Shown: positions 24,493-33,975, counted from the first letter of the stretch. The stretch: 64,000 bases of DNA from Aerophototrophica crusticola (GCA_001939945.1 MOEB01000008.1:1-64000), one strand, 5' to 3'. The notes: generated from the sequence alone by a model not told the origin. A program made the numbers and translations.

Positions 24493-25994
24493 CAGCAGGC
24501 GCCCCCGGCCAAGCTGTCCCGGTCCTGGTGCGTCACCCAGGACAGGAATGTCCGCATCGTCCCCGGGTCTCCATCCGCCAGGTAGTCGAAGAGCATCTGG
24601 AAGATGCCGGTGTGCTTGGCGCAGTGTGCGCTGGTCGGTCGGTGCCCCACGGGATCGCCTTGCGTCGCCAGGGCATGGACCGGGTCCGCACCGCAGTAGG
24701 GGAGGAAGGCGCAGTCCGCGCAGCCCGGCAGGGCTTCGGCCACCCCGGCGCCCAGGATAGTCGCCATCGCGTCGGAGCCGGCGAGTTCCTGCCACGGTTG
24801 GTGGACCGAGCCGAGGCGGAAGGTCGTGTCCCCCATCTCGGCCAGCATGCGCCCCTCATCGCTGGCGTACACCGAGCCGTCGTAATTGTAGACCAGGACG
24901 CCCAGGCCAGCGCCGGCCGGCGATCGCAGGTCCACGTACCCCGTGGGGAACGGGGAGAGGATGTGGGTCAGAAGGATGGCGGCATAAGCCTCGTCGATGC
25001 GCGTGCCTTCCCTGTTGAGCCGAAGGATGTGGGCGAACGCCCGGCGATAGAAGGCCAGGAAGTCGGCCGTGCCATAGCCGATCCTGCGTTCCGCGCGCAC
25101 GGCGAAGCCGTAGGGGCTCAGCGGACGCAGGAACACCGAGCGGAAGCTGTTCTCAACATAATGGTCGACGATGGCTTCGGGGTGGTCGAGGGAGCGTCGG
25201 GTCAGCGTCGTCAGGGCCGCGACCTGGGCGTCCCCGAGCCACTCGCGGGCGAGCGCGATCCCTGCAAGCGTGCGGGCATGGCCGTCCCTGCCGGGGGTAG
25301 GCCGATTGGCGTCATGGAGCCACGCGGGCCCGTCCAGGGAGGTGGACAGCTTGAAGCCGTGCTGGCGGAAGAAGGCCAGCATGCCGGCGTCCAGCTGGTG
25401 CAGGGTGGAGGTGACGACAAAGCTGACGTCCCGCTTCTCCGCCTGGTTCCTCTCCAGGACGAGGTCGGTCACCTGCCGGATGCGGTCGAACGCCAGCAGG
25501 GGCTCGCCGCCCTGGAACTCCACCGTGAGCGCGGGGGATGCCACCTCGAACATACGGTCCACTGCAGCCCGCGCCGTCGCCGGGGACATGTCGTAGCGCG
25601 ACTTGTCCGGACTCTGCCGGGAGACCTGGCAGTAGGCGCAAGAATGGTCGCAGCGTAGGCTGGTGACGAACAGGTGCAGCGCCGGGCCGCCGCGCAGGGC
25701 GGATTTTCGGGTCCGGTACTTCGCCGCCAGCATCCTGGTGACGGCACCGGGGTTCCCCTCAGCCAGGAAGTGCCGCGACGCCAATTCGTCATAAGCCGGC
25801 GCGCCGCGGTCTAACGTTCCCGCGACGAGCGCCCGAAGGTCGGCGTCGGCGACGAAGGCGAACTCGCCGACCTCGTTCGTCAGGAGCACCTCCTGCCTGC
25901 CCGGCAGCCGGGCGAAGCGGAATGGCATCAGGGCATATCCGGGTGTCACCGGCCTGAAAGCTGCCATCTCTTTGAAGGCAATGCGCTCACCCAT
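24492..25994 (-). CDS. hxsB: His-Xaa-Ser system radical SAM maturase HxsB
   Basis: A 500-residue radical-SAM protein with the Cx3Cx2C cluster CDHSCAYC near residue 115, the FQGGEPLLAF motif, and a SPASM-like C-terminal half whose Cys residues lie in ALPGCADCAFLPYCGAD and in a later SAHC. Such proteins modify ribosomal peptides. An upstream GTG at 26003 would add three residues; ATG 25994 is used and overlaps the hxsD stop by eight bases. It ends with a Cys, as expected for the last auxiliary-cluster ligand in this family. It would act on HxsA with HxsC. Confidence 0.9.
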   Translation of the reverse strand: MGERIAFKEMAAFRPVTPGYALMPFRFARLPGRQEVLLTNEVGEFAFVADADLRALVAGTLDRGAPAYDELASRHFLAEGNPGAVTRMLAAKYRTRKSALRGGPALHLFVTSLRCDHSCAYCQVSRQSPDKSRYDMSPATARAAVDRMFEVASPALTVEFQGGEPLLAFDRIRQVTDLVLERNQAEKRDVSFVVTSTLHQLDAGMLAFFRQHGFKLSTSLDGPAWLHDANRPTPGRDGHARTLAGIALAREWLGDAQVAALTTLTRRSLDHPEAIVDHYVENSFRSVFLRPLSPYGFAVRAERRIGYGTADFLAFYRRAFAHILRLNREGTRIDEAYAAILLTHILSPFPTGYVDLRSPAGAGLGVLVYNYDGSVYASDEGRMLAEMGDTTFRLGSVHQPWQELAGSDAMATILGAGVAEALPGCADCAFLPYCGADPVHALATQGDPVGHRPTSAHCAKHTGIFQMLFDYLADGDPGTMRTFLSWVTHQDRDSLAGGAC

Positions 25995-26286
25995 GGCGGC
26001 CACGGGCCTCGGCCAAGGCCGCCGAGACGATCACGTCCCGTACCACCCGGGTCCGCTCCGCGATCGCATGCCGGAGTTGGAAATCCCCGAGCAGGAGGAG
26101 GAACTCCCGCTCCAGCTGGGCGGGATCCGTGGCACCGAGGGGCAGGAGGCGGACACGTGTCACATCCGCGTCCCCGGTGACGTGCGCGGCTGCCCGATCC
26201 TGGATGGCGTAGATGGCCGCGTCGACCGCAGCCCTTGCATAGCCGCGGACGTCCAATTCGGGATGATTGCCCGGAAGCGACCCCAT
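25987..26286 (-). CDS. hxsD: His-Xaa-Ser system protein HxsD
   Basis: A 99-residue protein (AAVDAAIYAIQDRAAAHV, then an REFLLLLGDFQLRHAI segment) matching HxsD, the small soluble partner of unknown function in the His-Xaa-Ser system. It is the first cistron of the operon; an AAGGG about ten bases upstream of ATG 26286 fits a ribosome site. The 194 bases before it, up to the SDR-like gene on the same strand, probably hold the operon promoter. Confidence 0.85.
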   Translation of the reverse strand: MGSLPGNHPELDVRGYARAAVDAAIYAIQDRAAAHVTGDADVTRVRLLPLGATDPAQLEREFLLLLGDFQLRHAIAERTRVVRDVIVSAALAEARGRHG

Positions 26287-26480
26287 GACCGCTATACCCT
26301 TAGGAAATAAGCCATATGGGGTATGATTGTCTCATTCAGGGCGTGCAGGCAAGACCCTATCGTAACTGGGGGAATGTGCGGTCGGTATCCGTATCAGCGG
26401 CCATCAGCATCAAGGCGTGCAGGAGCCCCCAAACTCTGTAAGCGATGTCCAAATTCCACGGCGGTGCAGTTTGGTCCTTG

Positions 26481-27176
26481 CTAAGCGGCACCCTTGGCCC
26501 GGTGGCGCTGAGCCAAGTTGATCTCGGTTGCGACGGCATGCCGGGACAGGCTGAGGGCCAGGTCGATCGCGGCGACCAGGTCGGGCATCGGGATCGGCAC
26601 CTGCGGACAAAACCTCCCGGCCGCGATGTCGTCCTCGACCTCGCTCGTCGCCACGTTACCCGGGTTGATGACCGTGACCGCCAGCTCCGGCAACTCGTGA
26701 CGCAACGCCTGTGCCGCGCCCCGCAGCCCATACTTGGAGGCGGAGTTTGCCACCTCACGGCTCGCCCCGTTCTCCAGCCCCGAGAGTGAGCCCACGAGGA
26801 CGCAGCGGGGGTCGTCGGAGCGTCGGAGTGCCGGCAGCAGGCCATGCACAAGCTTGATTGGGGCGACTAGGTTAACGGCGACCACCCGGTCCACCTCATC
26901 CCTCGGCGCGGAGGCGAAGTCATAGCCGTTGGTGAACGCCCCGGCCTCCCACGTGCCCCCCAGGTAGAGCAACGCGTCGATGCGCTCGCCTGACAGGCGG
27001 CGGACCACCGCCTCGACGCCGCCGCCGGTCGCCAGGTCGGCCTCGACCCACTGCCCGTGCGGGGAGCGCGAACGCGAGACGCACCATAGCGGCTCGGCCT
27101 TATGGGCCATCTGCCCGGCAACAGCCAACCCGATCCCACGGCTGCCGCCGACCAGAGGGACAGACCTCGTCATCAT
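26481..27176 (-). CDS. SDR-fold protein with an altered catalytic Tyr
   Basis: A 231-residue short-chain dehydrogenase/reductase-fold protein. The cofactor loop GGSRGIG is near residue 10, and the LVGSLSG strand supplies the usual catalytic Ser, but the YxxxK motif reads NSASK: the catalytic tyrosine is asparagine. It may have lost reductase activity or belong to a subgroup with other chemistry. The ATG at 27176 has GGAGG five bases upstream. It lies on the same strand as the hxs operon, 194 bases before hxsD. Its substrate is unknown. Confidence 0.75.
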   Translation of the reverse strand: MMTRSVPLVGGSRGIGLAVAGQMAHKAEPLWCVSRSRSPHGQWVEADLATGGGVEAVVRRLSGERIDALLYLGGTWEAGAFTNGYDFASAPRDEVDRVVAVNLVAPIKLVHGLLPALRRSDDPRCVLVGSLSGLENGASREVANSASKYGLRGAAQALRHELPELAVTVINPGNVATSEVEDDIAAGRFCPQVPIPMPDLVAAIDLALSLSRHAVATEINLAQRHRAKGAA

Positions 27177-27221
27177 CGCGCCTCCAGAAAGTCCCAGGGC
27201 AGGGGCCCATCCGAGCGGGTC

Positions 27222-28615
27222 ACGGGGTGTCCGCCCGCCAGCATGTTGGGCACGTGGTGAGCCAGCCCTTGGGCTCGACCTTGTTCAGCTTGCAGGTTTC
27301 CACGAGTGAGGCAATGACAACCCAATGCTCGCCGGGAATGACGCTCGCGGCGAACAACGCACTCTTCCTGTCCAATGCCAAGGGGCGGATGCAACGCCCC
27401 ACAGTGTCGCTGTCGATCCCCGGGCGGCCGTCGTCCAGGTGGGGCGCCAGCCCCTCCCAGCGCTTGAGGGTGTAGCGGATCGTGGTGGCCAGGGTGGGCT
27501 TGCCGAAGACGGGGGCCGGCTGCGTTTCCAGTCAGGACCACATGCCGGCGGCGAGGGGTGCGGCCTCGGCCTGCCGCGCGGTCTGGCGCCCCCGCCGCGA
27601 CGAGGGTGGTGCTGCCAGCCGCTAATCCGCAGGAACCCATTCGGGCATGTACCCAGCAGAATGCCAGGCGCATGCCACTCGCCACCGCGACCCGGTTGTC
27701 GCTGGCGTAGCCGTCCACCCGGGGCACGCCCCCGTAACCCTGCTAGGTGCTCGGCCGGCCGCTCGACCTTGCGGTCGGGCGCGTGGACGTAGGCGACGGC
27801 CGGCGGCTCCGGCCCATGCCAGGGCCTGTCTTCCCAAGCGTAGGCCCAGAGTTGGCCGGTCTGGGTCCGGCCTCGCCCCGGGCACAGGGGCCGTGGGGTC
27901 GTCGGTGAACAGCTTGGCCGACGACCACAGGCCGGCGAACAACCTCCGGTGCAGGGAGCCCAGGTACCACGCCGCTTGCCCCACCTTGGCGGACCAGGTG
28001 GGGCGGTCCAGCGCCACGCGTTGGGGCAAGGGCCTGGGTATGCCAGCAGGGCGGCAAGTGGTCGGCGTCCTTGGAGATCAGGGCGTGGGCAATGAGAGCC
28101 TCGGTGGGCAGCCCGTCCTCTACCACCCATGCCGGGGCCGGCGCTTGTGACACACTCTCCTGGCAGGCGCGGCAGGCGTACTTTGGCCGCCGGGTCACCG
28201 GCACCCGCAGCCAAGGCGGCACGATGTCGAGGCGCCGGGACACGTCCTCGCCATTGGGTGCAGCGTGCCCCCGCAGCACGGGCAGAGCTTGTCGGCGATG
28301 TCGACGACGACCTCCTCGTGCGGTAGGTGCCGGGGCAGGTTGCCCTGGTTAATCTGGCTGCACGCCGTATTCCCGGCGGGCGCAGCCGGCACCCGGCGCC
28401 GGCCCCTGCCTGGCTTCCGGCGCGGCCACGGCCTGCTTCAGGTCCCCCGGTGCCAGCGACGGCTAGTCGGCAGCCGGGCGCTCGGAGGGCCGGCCGAACC
28501 GGTGCCGCCGGGGCTCCCGGATGATTTGGCGCAATCGGGCGACTTCGCGCTCCGCCAGCAGCAGGACGCACAGCGCGATGGCGTCAGTGGGCAGGTTGTG
28601 GGGTGGGGTGGTCAT
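27222..28615 (-). mobile_element. Decayed IS66-family transposase (tnpC remnant)
   Basis: Pieces of one IS66 TnpC are found in order on the minus strand but in different frames. They are an N-terminal piece ending EVARLRQIIREPRRHRFG (about 28,470-28,615), the zinc-binding block CPCCGGTLHPMARTC (about 28,250-28,290), the KYACRACQESVSQAP and GLPTEALIAHALISKDADH blocks (about 28,060-28,190), and the C-terminal piece RKSALFAASVIPGEHWVVIA to the stop (27,222-27,402). Several frameshifts separate them, so no active transposase is made. No terminal inverted repeats or companion tnpA/tnpB were found. It marks past transposition between the hxs region and the genes to the right. Confidence 0.8.
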
Positions 28616-28810
28616 GTGGGCCATCACCCAAGTGGAGCGGTGCCTAGACTTTTTATCCTCGCAACACGCCACCCGCACCTAATCCATCCTCGCCTAGGCT
28701 TTCCAAGGCGAGCTGGTTGCCCAGGGTTCGGCGTGAAAGCCGGCGTCCGTCCACTTGGAACTCATCCGGGAAGAGGTGGGGAGGCGCCTAGGTGGGGACG
28801 CGGCCGGTGC

Positions 28811-30271
28811 TTACCCTCCTCCACTCTCCCGGCGGCGGACGACGAATGTGCGCAAGGCGCGCCATAACGTAGGGTACTGCGGGTCACTGGGATCCACGCC
28901 ATGCTCTAACTTCCAGGCCGCCACGGTCATGGTCACGCCGAACCGCGTCGTCAGGCTACTTAGGACACGCTTAACCCCGGTATGATCGACGGGTTGCCCC
29001 TCTCCGTCCCACTGCTTGAGCGCTTCAAACTTGGGCAGTAGGAAGGCCGCCGCGAACGCCCGAGCGCGCTGTTCCAGCATAGTCGGAGTCCGACCATTGA
29101 GGACCTCGACGGCACTCATCATGCTGTCACGATCAAGCAGCAGATGGCAAAGCTCATGCGCGGCCGTCACCCGCCCCTGCCCCGAATTGCGCAGGGACGC
29201 CTTTGTCATTTTCAGCCGATTCGCCTTGCTATTAAAGAGAACGGCGGGCCCATGCTTTGGGCCCCAGCACGCCACGGCATCCACATCCGGGTTGAATACA
29301 TCTTCCCGGATCGACACGCCGGCCTGCTCCAAGATCGCGAAAGGGTCGGCTTTCTGATCCTTGGATATGTTCAACATGTCACGGAAATATTCAGCAGCCA
29401 GAACTCCTTGCTCATAGGGTAGGGCGGCGTCGCAACCGTCCATGCGGGACGTTAAATCAGCCGTCCACTGGTCGAGCGTCGTGTAATCCCCTTTGGACGT
29501 GCTAAGGACGGCCCGGAGGATTGTAGCAATAGAGTCCGAAGGAAGGGTCGCCGCCATCCTGGCAGCCACTTTCACCTCTGTCTCCAGCGCAGCCTCAAAG
29601 ACGTTGTCGTTCGCCGCAAGCAGGCCCTCCTGAAGCAGCGTGTCCATGACCGCATCATCAAGGCGCGTCGAGAGCGACAGGAGGCGACGGGGATCACCCT
29701 GGTTCCGGCCTTGCCATGCACTTAGCAGCCGATCCCACTTGCGCCCACCCTTCTGCCTCAGTCGATCCGCGATCAAGTCACCGATTTTCGCCAAAGCTTC
29801 TACGACAGTATTAAACGCCACTCGTATGCATTGTGAACCATTGTCGATCACAAAGGTATTATATTCTCGCACAATCCAGAACGGAGCAAGCTGGTAAATA
29901 CCGGAAAACGCATTAGACAGGTCATGACATTTCTCGAATGATATGATCTTGTCTTGCAAATCCACCATATAGCTTTCGGGCTGACCACTCCATTGGGCTC
30001 TGGCGCTTTCCCAGATATCTGAGGGCTGGCTGGGTTGATCAGTAACAGGATAGCCCTGCTCAACGAGCAGGCGCTTCCAGTGTCGTACAAGGTGGGCGAG
30101 GAACTGGTCGGCATACCATTCCATCGGCCCACCATCCGGGGCGTCCGTCGGCGCTGGCCAGAACTGGGTGCCGTCAAGCAGCGCGCGCATCCGCGCCATG
30201 GTCACGACGGGTTCGCCATCGATGGAGTCGATCCATTCGATCGTGAATCGGAAGTCCGCGGTCATGCTCAT
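28811..30271 (-). CDS. ImmA/IrrE-type metallopeptidase
   Basis: A 486-residue protein with the zinc motif HELCH at 372-376 within a segment reading VTAAHELCHLLL, followed by FAAAFLLPK, both typical of the ImmA/IrrE domain. The first 330 residues have no recognised domain and may be a sensor or partner region. ATG 30271 overlaps the stop of the upstream gene by four bases, so the two are coupled. ImmA-type peptidases usually cleave a phage or mobile-element repressor, or act as toxin/antitoxin regulators. Base composition is visibly less GC-rich than in the flanking genes, which suggests recent transfer. Confidence 0.75.
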   Translation of the reverse strand: MSMTADFRFTIEWIDSIDGEPVVTMARMRALLDGTQFWPAPTDAPDGGPMEWYADQFLAHLVRHWKRLLVEQGYPVTDQPSQPSDIWESARAQWSGQPESYMVDLQDKIISFEKCHDLSNAFSGIYQLAPFWIVREYNTFVIDNGSQCIRVAFNTVVEALAKIGDLIADRLRQKGGRKWDRLLSAWQGRNQGDPRRLLSLSTRLDDAVMDTLLQEGLLAANDNVFEAALETEVKVAARMAATLPSDSIATILRAVLSTSKGDYTTLDQWTADLTSRMDGCDAALPYEQGVLAAEYFRDMLNISKDQKADPFAILEQAGVSIREDVFNPDVDAVACWGPKHGPAVLFNSKANRLKMTKASLRNSGQGRVTAAHELCHLLLDRDSMMSAVEVLNGRTPTMLEQRARAFAAAFLLPKFEALKQWDGEGQPVDHTGVKRVLSSLTTRFGVTMTVAAWKLEHGVDPSDPQYPTLWRALRTFVVRRRESGGG

Positions 30272-30840
30272 GGCCGTCGGCCCCCCTGCGTTGTCAGATG
30301 CTCTTTTTCCCATCGCCTGAACTCTGTCGCGTGCCCTTCAAGCTCGGCACGGGCCCGAAGCTTCTCAATCAATCTCGGACTCAATCTACCTTCATAGGGA
30401 TAGGCATGCCATGTGACCCCATGGTCACTCGATTTCGCCTCGTATACCGCACCTTTGTGGACGGCGTACAGGTCTCCCGGACCGTCACCGTCACCGTCAC
30501 CGTCACTGGGGTCGGGCCATTGGATCGCATTATCCAGCAACCGATTGATCGTTCCGATATCGATGTTGTTCGGGCATTTCCCGATAGGCTTTTTCGGGTT
30601 GTCGTGCTCATGGACGATGACTGGAAAGGACTCCCGCCCGACATGCTTATGACGCCCTTCGCCCTTGTCGTAAACCCGGGCATCGGTGTCATTTGCCTGG
30701 CTTTCTGGTTCCTCCGCTTGGCTGGCCTTCCCGGCATTCCTATGCGGCTCAGGAACCTTGGGCGGAACAACGTTCGCGCTCCGATCTGCCATCCGCTGAC
30801 CAGCCCGCTGCCCTTTGCCACTCTTCTTTTGAGATCCCAT
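30268..30840 (-). CDS. Unrecognised protein paired with the ImmA peptidase
   Basis: A 190-residue protein. The first 70 residues are basic and low complexity (QKKSGKGQRAGQRM); a later part (DNPKKPIGKCPNNIDIGTIN and AVYEAKSSDHGVTWHAYPYE) looks folded. A run of DG dipeptides lies between these folded parts, encoded by a short tandem repeat. I do not recognise the family. It is translationally coupled to the ImmA gene and shares its lower GC, so the pair may be a toxin and antitoxin module or a repressor and peptidase pair; this is a guess from layout. ATG 30840 is used; a GTG 15 bases upstream is in frame. Confidence 0.5.
   Translation of the reverse strand: MGSQKKSGKGQRAGQRMADRSANVVPPKVPEPHRNAGKASQAEEPESQANDTDARVYDKGEGRHKHVGRESFPVIVHEHDNPKKPIGKCPNNIDIGTINRLLDNAIQWPDPSDGDGDGDGPGDLYAVHKGAVYEAKSSDHGVTWHAYPYEGRLSPRLIEKLRARAELEGHATEFRRWEKEHLTTQGGRRP
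30481..30506. repeat. Short tandem repeat, (ACCGTC)n inside coding sequence
   Basis: Four copies of the 6-base unit ACCGTC plus a partial copy run from 30481 to 30506. On the coding strand they encode a short Asp-Gly repeat. A change in copy number keeps frame, since the unit is six bases. Confidence 0.75.
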
Positions 30841-31064
30841 CGTCCATAGAACCACAACGCTAAAGCCTCATGCACCTTATCCTGATGCTCGAAGGAAGCA
30901 AAACTTTGTTTGCACTTTTGGGTTACTCACAACAGAAAATGGGGTTTGCCGAAACCTGGGTAACGGTGTGATGCGCACCTCTATCCGGCCCAGCATCTCC
31001 GGCCTGCGCGGGGCAAAGGAGATGATGCATTCTCAGTTGCGCTAGGACATGGGTGCAACTTGGC

Positions 31065-31330
31065 CGGCCGACCAGGCAGCCGGACCGGGACCAGCATCAG
31101 GGTATCCGGCGGTGCGTCATCCGGCTCGGCCTCGGCCGCCACCTGGGCCCTCGCGGCCTCCAGGTCGAGGGGCCTAGGCAGGGTGTCCCGGTCCCCGGCC
31201 AACAGGGCCAGGTGTGCCTCCGGCCCGCCGGAGGCATCGCGCAGGGCCTTCCCAGGCGTGTGGCCCGCGGGGATGCGGCCCGGGACGTCCGGGAACGTCA
31301 CGGGCCCGGGGTCCCCATCCCCGGACGGGG
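31065..31330 (-). pseudogene. HicB-like antitoxin remnant
   Basis: The frame reads VTFPDVPGRIPAGHTPGKAL, then a LLAGDRDTLPRPLDLEAA block and a DTLMLVPVRLPGRPA block. Together these are the order of a HicB-like antitoxin domain, which binds the HicA mRNA interferase. No HicA partner lies next to it, and the usual N-terminal strand and start codon are not seen, so it is probably a broken relic. The frame continues upstream into the end of the tail-collar gene without a clear start. Confidence 0.55.
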
Positions 31331-31359
31331 CATGGGGGGGCGGGGTAGGCGGTTCTCGG

Positions 31360-33975
31360 TCAGGTGAGGGTGAAGCCAAGCGGGGTATTCCCATGGAACA
31401 GCCCTATCTGTTCCAGCCGCACCACCGCGCCGGGCTCGGCCCGTGACCAGACCGCCCGTCCGTCCTGGCCGACCAGCGCCAGCGTGCCGTCGGTTCCCAA
31501 GCTCAAGCCGCGGATCCGGGTTCCGGGAGACCCGACCGACCAGGCCACCGCGCCGGAACGGCTTACCAACACGGCGCGCCCGTCCTGCAGGACCTCCAGC
31601 CGGGAGCCGTCCCCGGTCCAGAGCATGTCCCCGGGAGCCAGGCCCTGGCCTGGATGGAGCTGGTTGGGGGTGTGCGGCCCCGACGACCAGAGCCTGCCCC
31701 TCGCGGCCGATTCCACGACGAGGGTGCCGTCATCCGTGACGGTCAGGTAGTTGCCCGGCGAGGTCCCCGGCAGGCCCGCCGTCCCCGAGCGCCATGCAAC
31801 CCCGCCACCCTCCTCAAGGAGGACCAGTTCACCATCCTCTCGCATGTGCAGCGCTTCCATGTTGGGCGTCGGCAGGCCTGTCTGCCATACCTGCGTGCCG
31901 TTCTTGGCGACCAGCACCAGGTTGCCGTCCGCCCGCAAGGTCAGGCCCCAGGCGTCGTTCGCCGACCATAGCGTCTGCCCCCACCCAAGCCGCCGGCCCG
32001 CCGCCAGCCGTCCCGCCTGGGCCGCGGCCCCAGCCGACCAGGCCACGAAAGGCTGCACCCATGGGGAGCGTCGGCACTCTACCAGGAACTCGCCGTCATC
32101 CCGGAGGACGCAGGCCGCGGGGATCCGCCCGTCGAGGTCCGGCAGCGGCGCCGTCCAGAGCCGGCTTCCGTCCGACCCGTGGAGGACCAAGCCCTGGTCG
32201 GCCTCAAACACCAGCCGCTCGCCCCCCCGGATGCCCGGCGCGGCGGTCCAAAGCCGCTCGGACCCGTCGGCGCTCCACAGGCCCAGCCCGCCGTCGACGG
32301 CAAGCCCGAGGACGAATCGCCCATCCCGCGAGCGAAGGGCCTGGCCCGCCCACAAGGTCTCGCCACGATTGAGGCGGTTGCCATCCGCGTCGCGGTCATG
32401 CCGGGGCTGCGGGGAGGACTGGCCGTGCGCGCGTGCGCTCCAGCGGACCTTGCGGCCTTCATCGGTCAGTCGGGTCAGGACGACGTCCTCGTCCTCGGTC
32501 ACCTGCAGCAGGGCGTGCGCCGGTTCGCCATCGGCTTGGCCGGCCCGGGTGCGCCAAAGCACCCGTCCGGCCCTGGTGGCGAGCTCCAGGTTGCCGTCGG
32601 CGGCGAAGGCCAGCCGGTCGGCGTCGGCGATGCCACCGCGCCAGACGACGGTGCCGTTGCGCCGCCGCACCTCGACATGGCCGTCGGCGCCGATCCCGAT
32701 CGCGTAGTCGCCGTGGCGAAGACTGGCGAAATCCTCGCCGAGCCGAAGGACCCGGCTGCCCGGCCCCAGCCAGCCCTTGCTCGAGAGGATTTCCTCCTCG
32801 ATGCGGGTCAGGTCTGCCAAGTCGGGCGGCGTTGCCCGCCAGGCCTCGCGGCCGTCGCCCGCGACGACGAGGCGGCCATCGCTGTCGAACGCCAGGTAGG
32901 CTTGCGTGTCGGGCGGGGCGGCTTGGCCGGATGTCCAGAGGGTCTTGCCCGCGTCGTCCACTAGGACAAGGTCGCCGCCCGCACGGAATTGCAGCGTGGT
33001 GCCGCCGCCCGAGCCCGCAGCCCAGACCAGGTCGCCGTCGGCGCGGCGGATGACAGCCCGGCCCTCGTCGACCGTCAGGAAGTGGGTTCCGTTATCGGAA
33101 TACAGCCGGGTGCCGGGCGGCAAGGTGAAAGGCCGATGGCTGAGCGCGGGCGGCAAGGCCCCCGCGACACAGATATGGTAACGCTGCGGCATGCCGACGT
33201 CCGCGCCGGCCCAGGCAGCATCCGGCGCCTCGCGGAGATCTGGCAGCTTGAAAGTCCCTTCGGCAGCGTTCCCGCCATAACGCGTGCCGATGATGTCGAA
33301 CAGCGGGTCCCATTGCTTGTCGCGAGATAGGCTCCGCCCGTCGCAGGGCAACCAACCGGCTGGATCGAATTCATAAGGGAACGGGCGGATCTCGCCGAAC
33401 AGGTCGCAGGTTCCCTCGCCCGGATCAAACTGGGCAGGCTGCTTGCCCTCGACGCAGATGATGTGGTCGAGCGCGGCCCCCCTTGGGGCCGGCCCCCGAC
33501 CGCGCAGGTCGGGCAGGGCGAACGTGTGCACGCCGTCCCCGCCGAACTTGGTCCCGATCAGGGCGAACAAACCCGGGTAGCGTCGGATCTCCAGGTGGCG
33601 GCCTTCGCAGTACAGCCAGCCCCGCGGCAGCCGCGGGCCGGGGTAGAAGCGGATCTCGCCCAGGATGGCCTCCACCTGCCCGGGAAGCGCATAGGTGACG
33701 GAGGTCGTGTCGAGCCGATGGGGGAACGCCGTATCGCGGGCTGCGATCGCCACCGTCAGCGACGGTCTGCCGGCCACGTCCCGCGGCGTCACCCAAGGGC
33801 CGAGGTCCGGCAGGGTGAAATGCTGGTTGCGGTAGTCGGCGCTGAGGCCCCGGCCGATCAGGGAGAACAGTGCCAGATGATCCTGCAATGAAATCTTTTT
33901 GCCGTCGCAGGGCTCCCACCCCCGCGGTAGGGATCCGTGGGCAAAGATCCCGATCGTCCCCAGATACCGTTCCAT
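31360..33975 (-). CDS. Triple tail-collar and bulb-lectin repeat protein
   Basis: An 871-residue protein. Three phage tail-collar-like domains lie at about 5-58, 105-160 and 195-250, each with a GW-C-G core and ending in LPDL (LPRGWEPCDGK; LPRGWLYCEGR; AGWLPCDGR). Residues about 285-870 are repeated bulb-type (mannose-binding) lectin modules with the strand pattern LRADGNLVLVAKNGTQVWQT. There is no signal peptide. Tail-collar domains occur in phage tail fibres and in microcystin-dependent-type extracellular proteins; B-lectins bind sugars. The joined layout suggests a secreted or particle-tip glycan-binding protein. No other phage structural genes lie nearby. ATG 33975 follows a GGGAGTA ribosome site. 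Confidence 0.75.
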   Translation of the reverse strand: MERYLGTIGIFAHGSLPRGWEPCDGKKISLQDHLALFSLIGRGLSADYRNQHFTLPDLGPWVTPRDVAGRPSLTVAIAARDTAFPHRLDTTSVTYALPGQVEAILGEIRFYPGPRLPRGWLYCEGRHLEIRRYPGLFALIGTKFGGDGVHTFALPDLRGRGPAPRGAALDHIICVEGKQPAQFDPGEGTCDLFGEIRPFPYEFDPAGWLPCDGRSLSRDKQWDPLFDIIGTRYGGNAAEGTFKLPDLREAPDAAWAGADVGMPQRYHICVAGALPPALSHRPFTLPPGTRLYSDNGTHFLTVDEGRAVIRRADGDLVWAAGSGGGTTLQFRAGGDLVLVDDAGKTLWTSGQAAPPDTQAYLAFDSDGRLVVAGDGREAWRATPPDLADLTRIEEEILSSKGWLGPGSRVLRLGEDFASLRHGDYAIGIGADGHVEVRRRNGTVVWRGGIADADRLAFAADGNLELATRAGRVLWRTRAGQADGEPAHALLQVTEDEDVVLTRLTDEGRKVRWSARAHGQSSPQPRHDRDADGNRLNRGETLWAGQALRSRDGRFVLGLAVDGGLGLWSADGSERLWTAAPGIRGGERLVFEADQGLVLHGSDGSRLWTAPLPDLDGRIPAACVLRDDGEFLVECRRSPWVQPFVAWSAGAAAQAGRLAAGRRLGWGQTLWSANDAWGLTLRADGNLVLVAKNGTQVWQTGLPTPNMEALHMREDGELVLLEEGGGVAWRSGTAGLPGTSPGNYLTVTDDGTLVVESAARGRLWSSGPHTPNQLHPGQGLAPGDMLWTGDGSRLEVLQDGRAVLVSRSGAVAWSVGSPGTRIRGLSLGTDGTLALVGQDGRAVWSRAEPGAVVRLEQIGLFHGNTPLGFTLT

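Noticed and set aside
27285-28571. A 428-residue minus-strand open frame as an intact gene
   Set aside because: The frame mixes parts read in wrong frames; true IS66 blocks lie in different frames, so no full protein exists.
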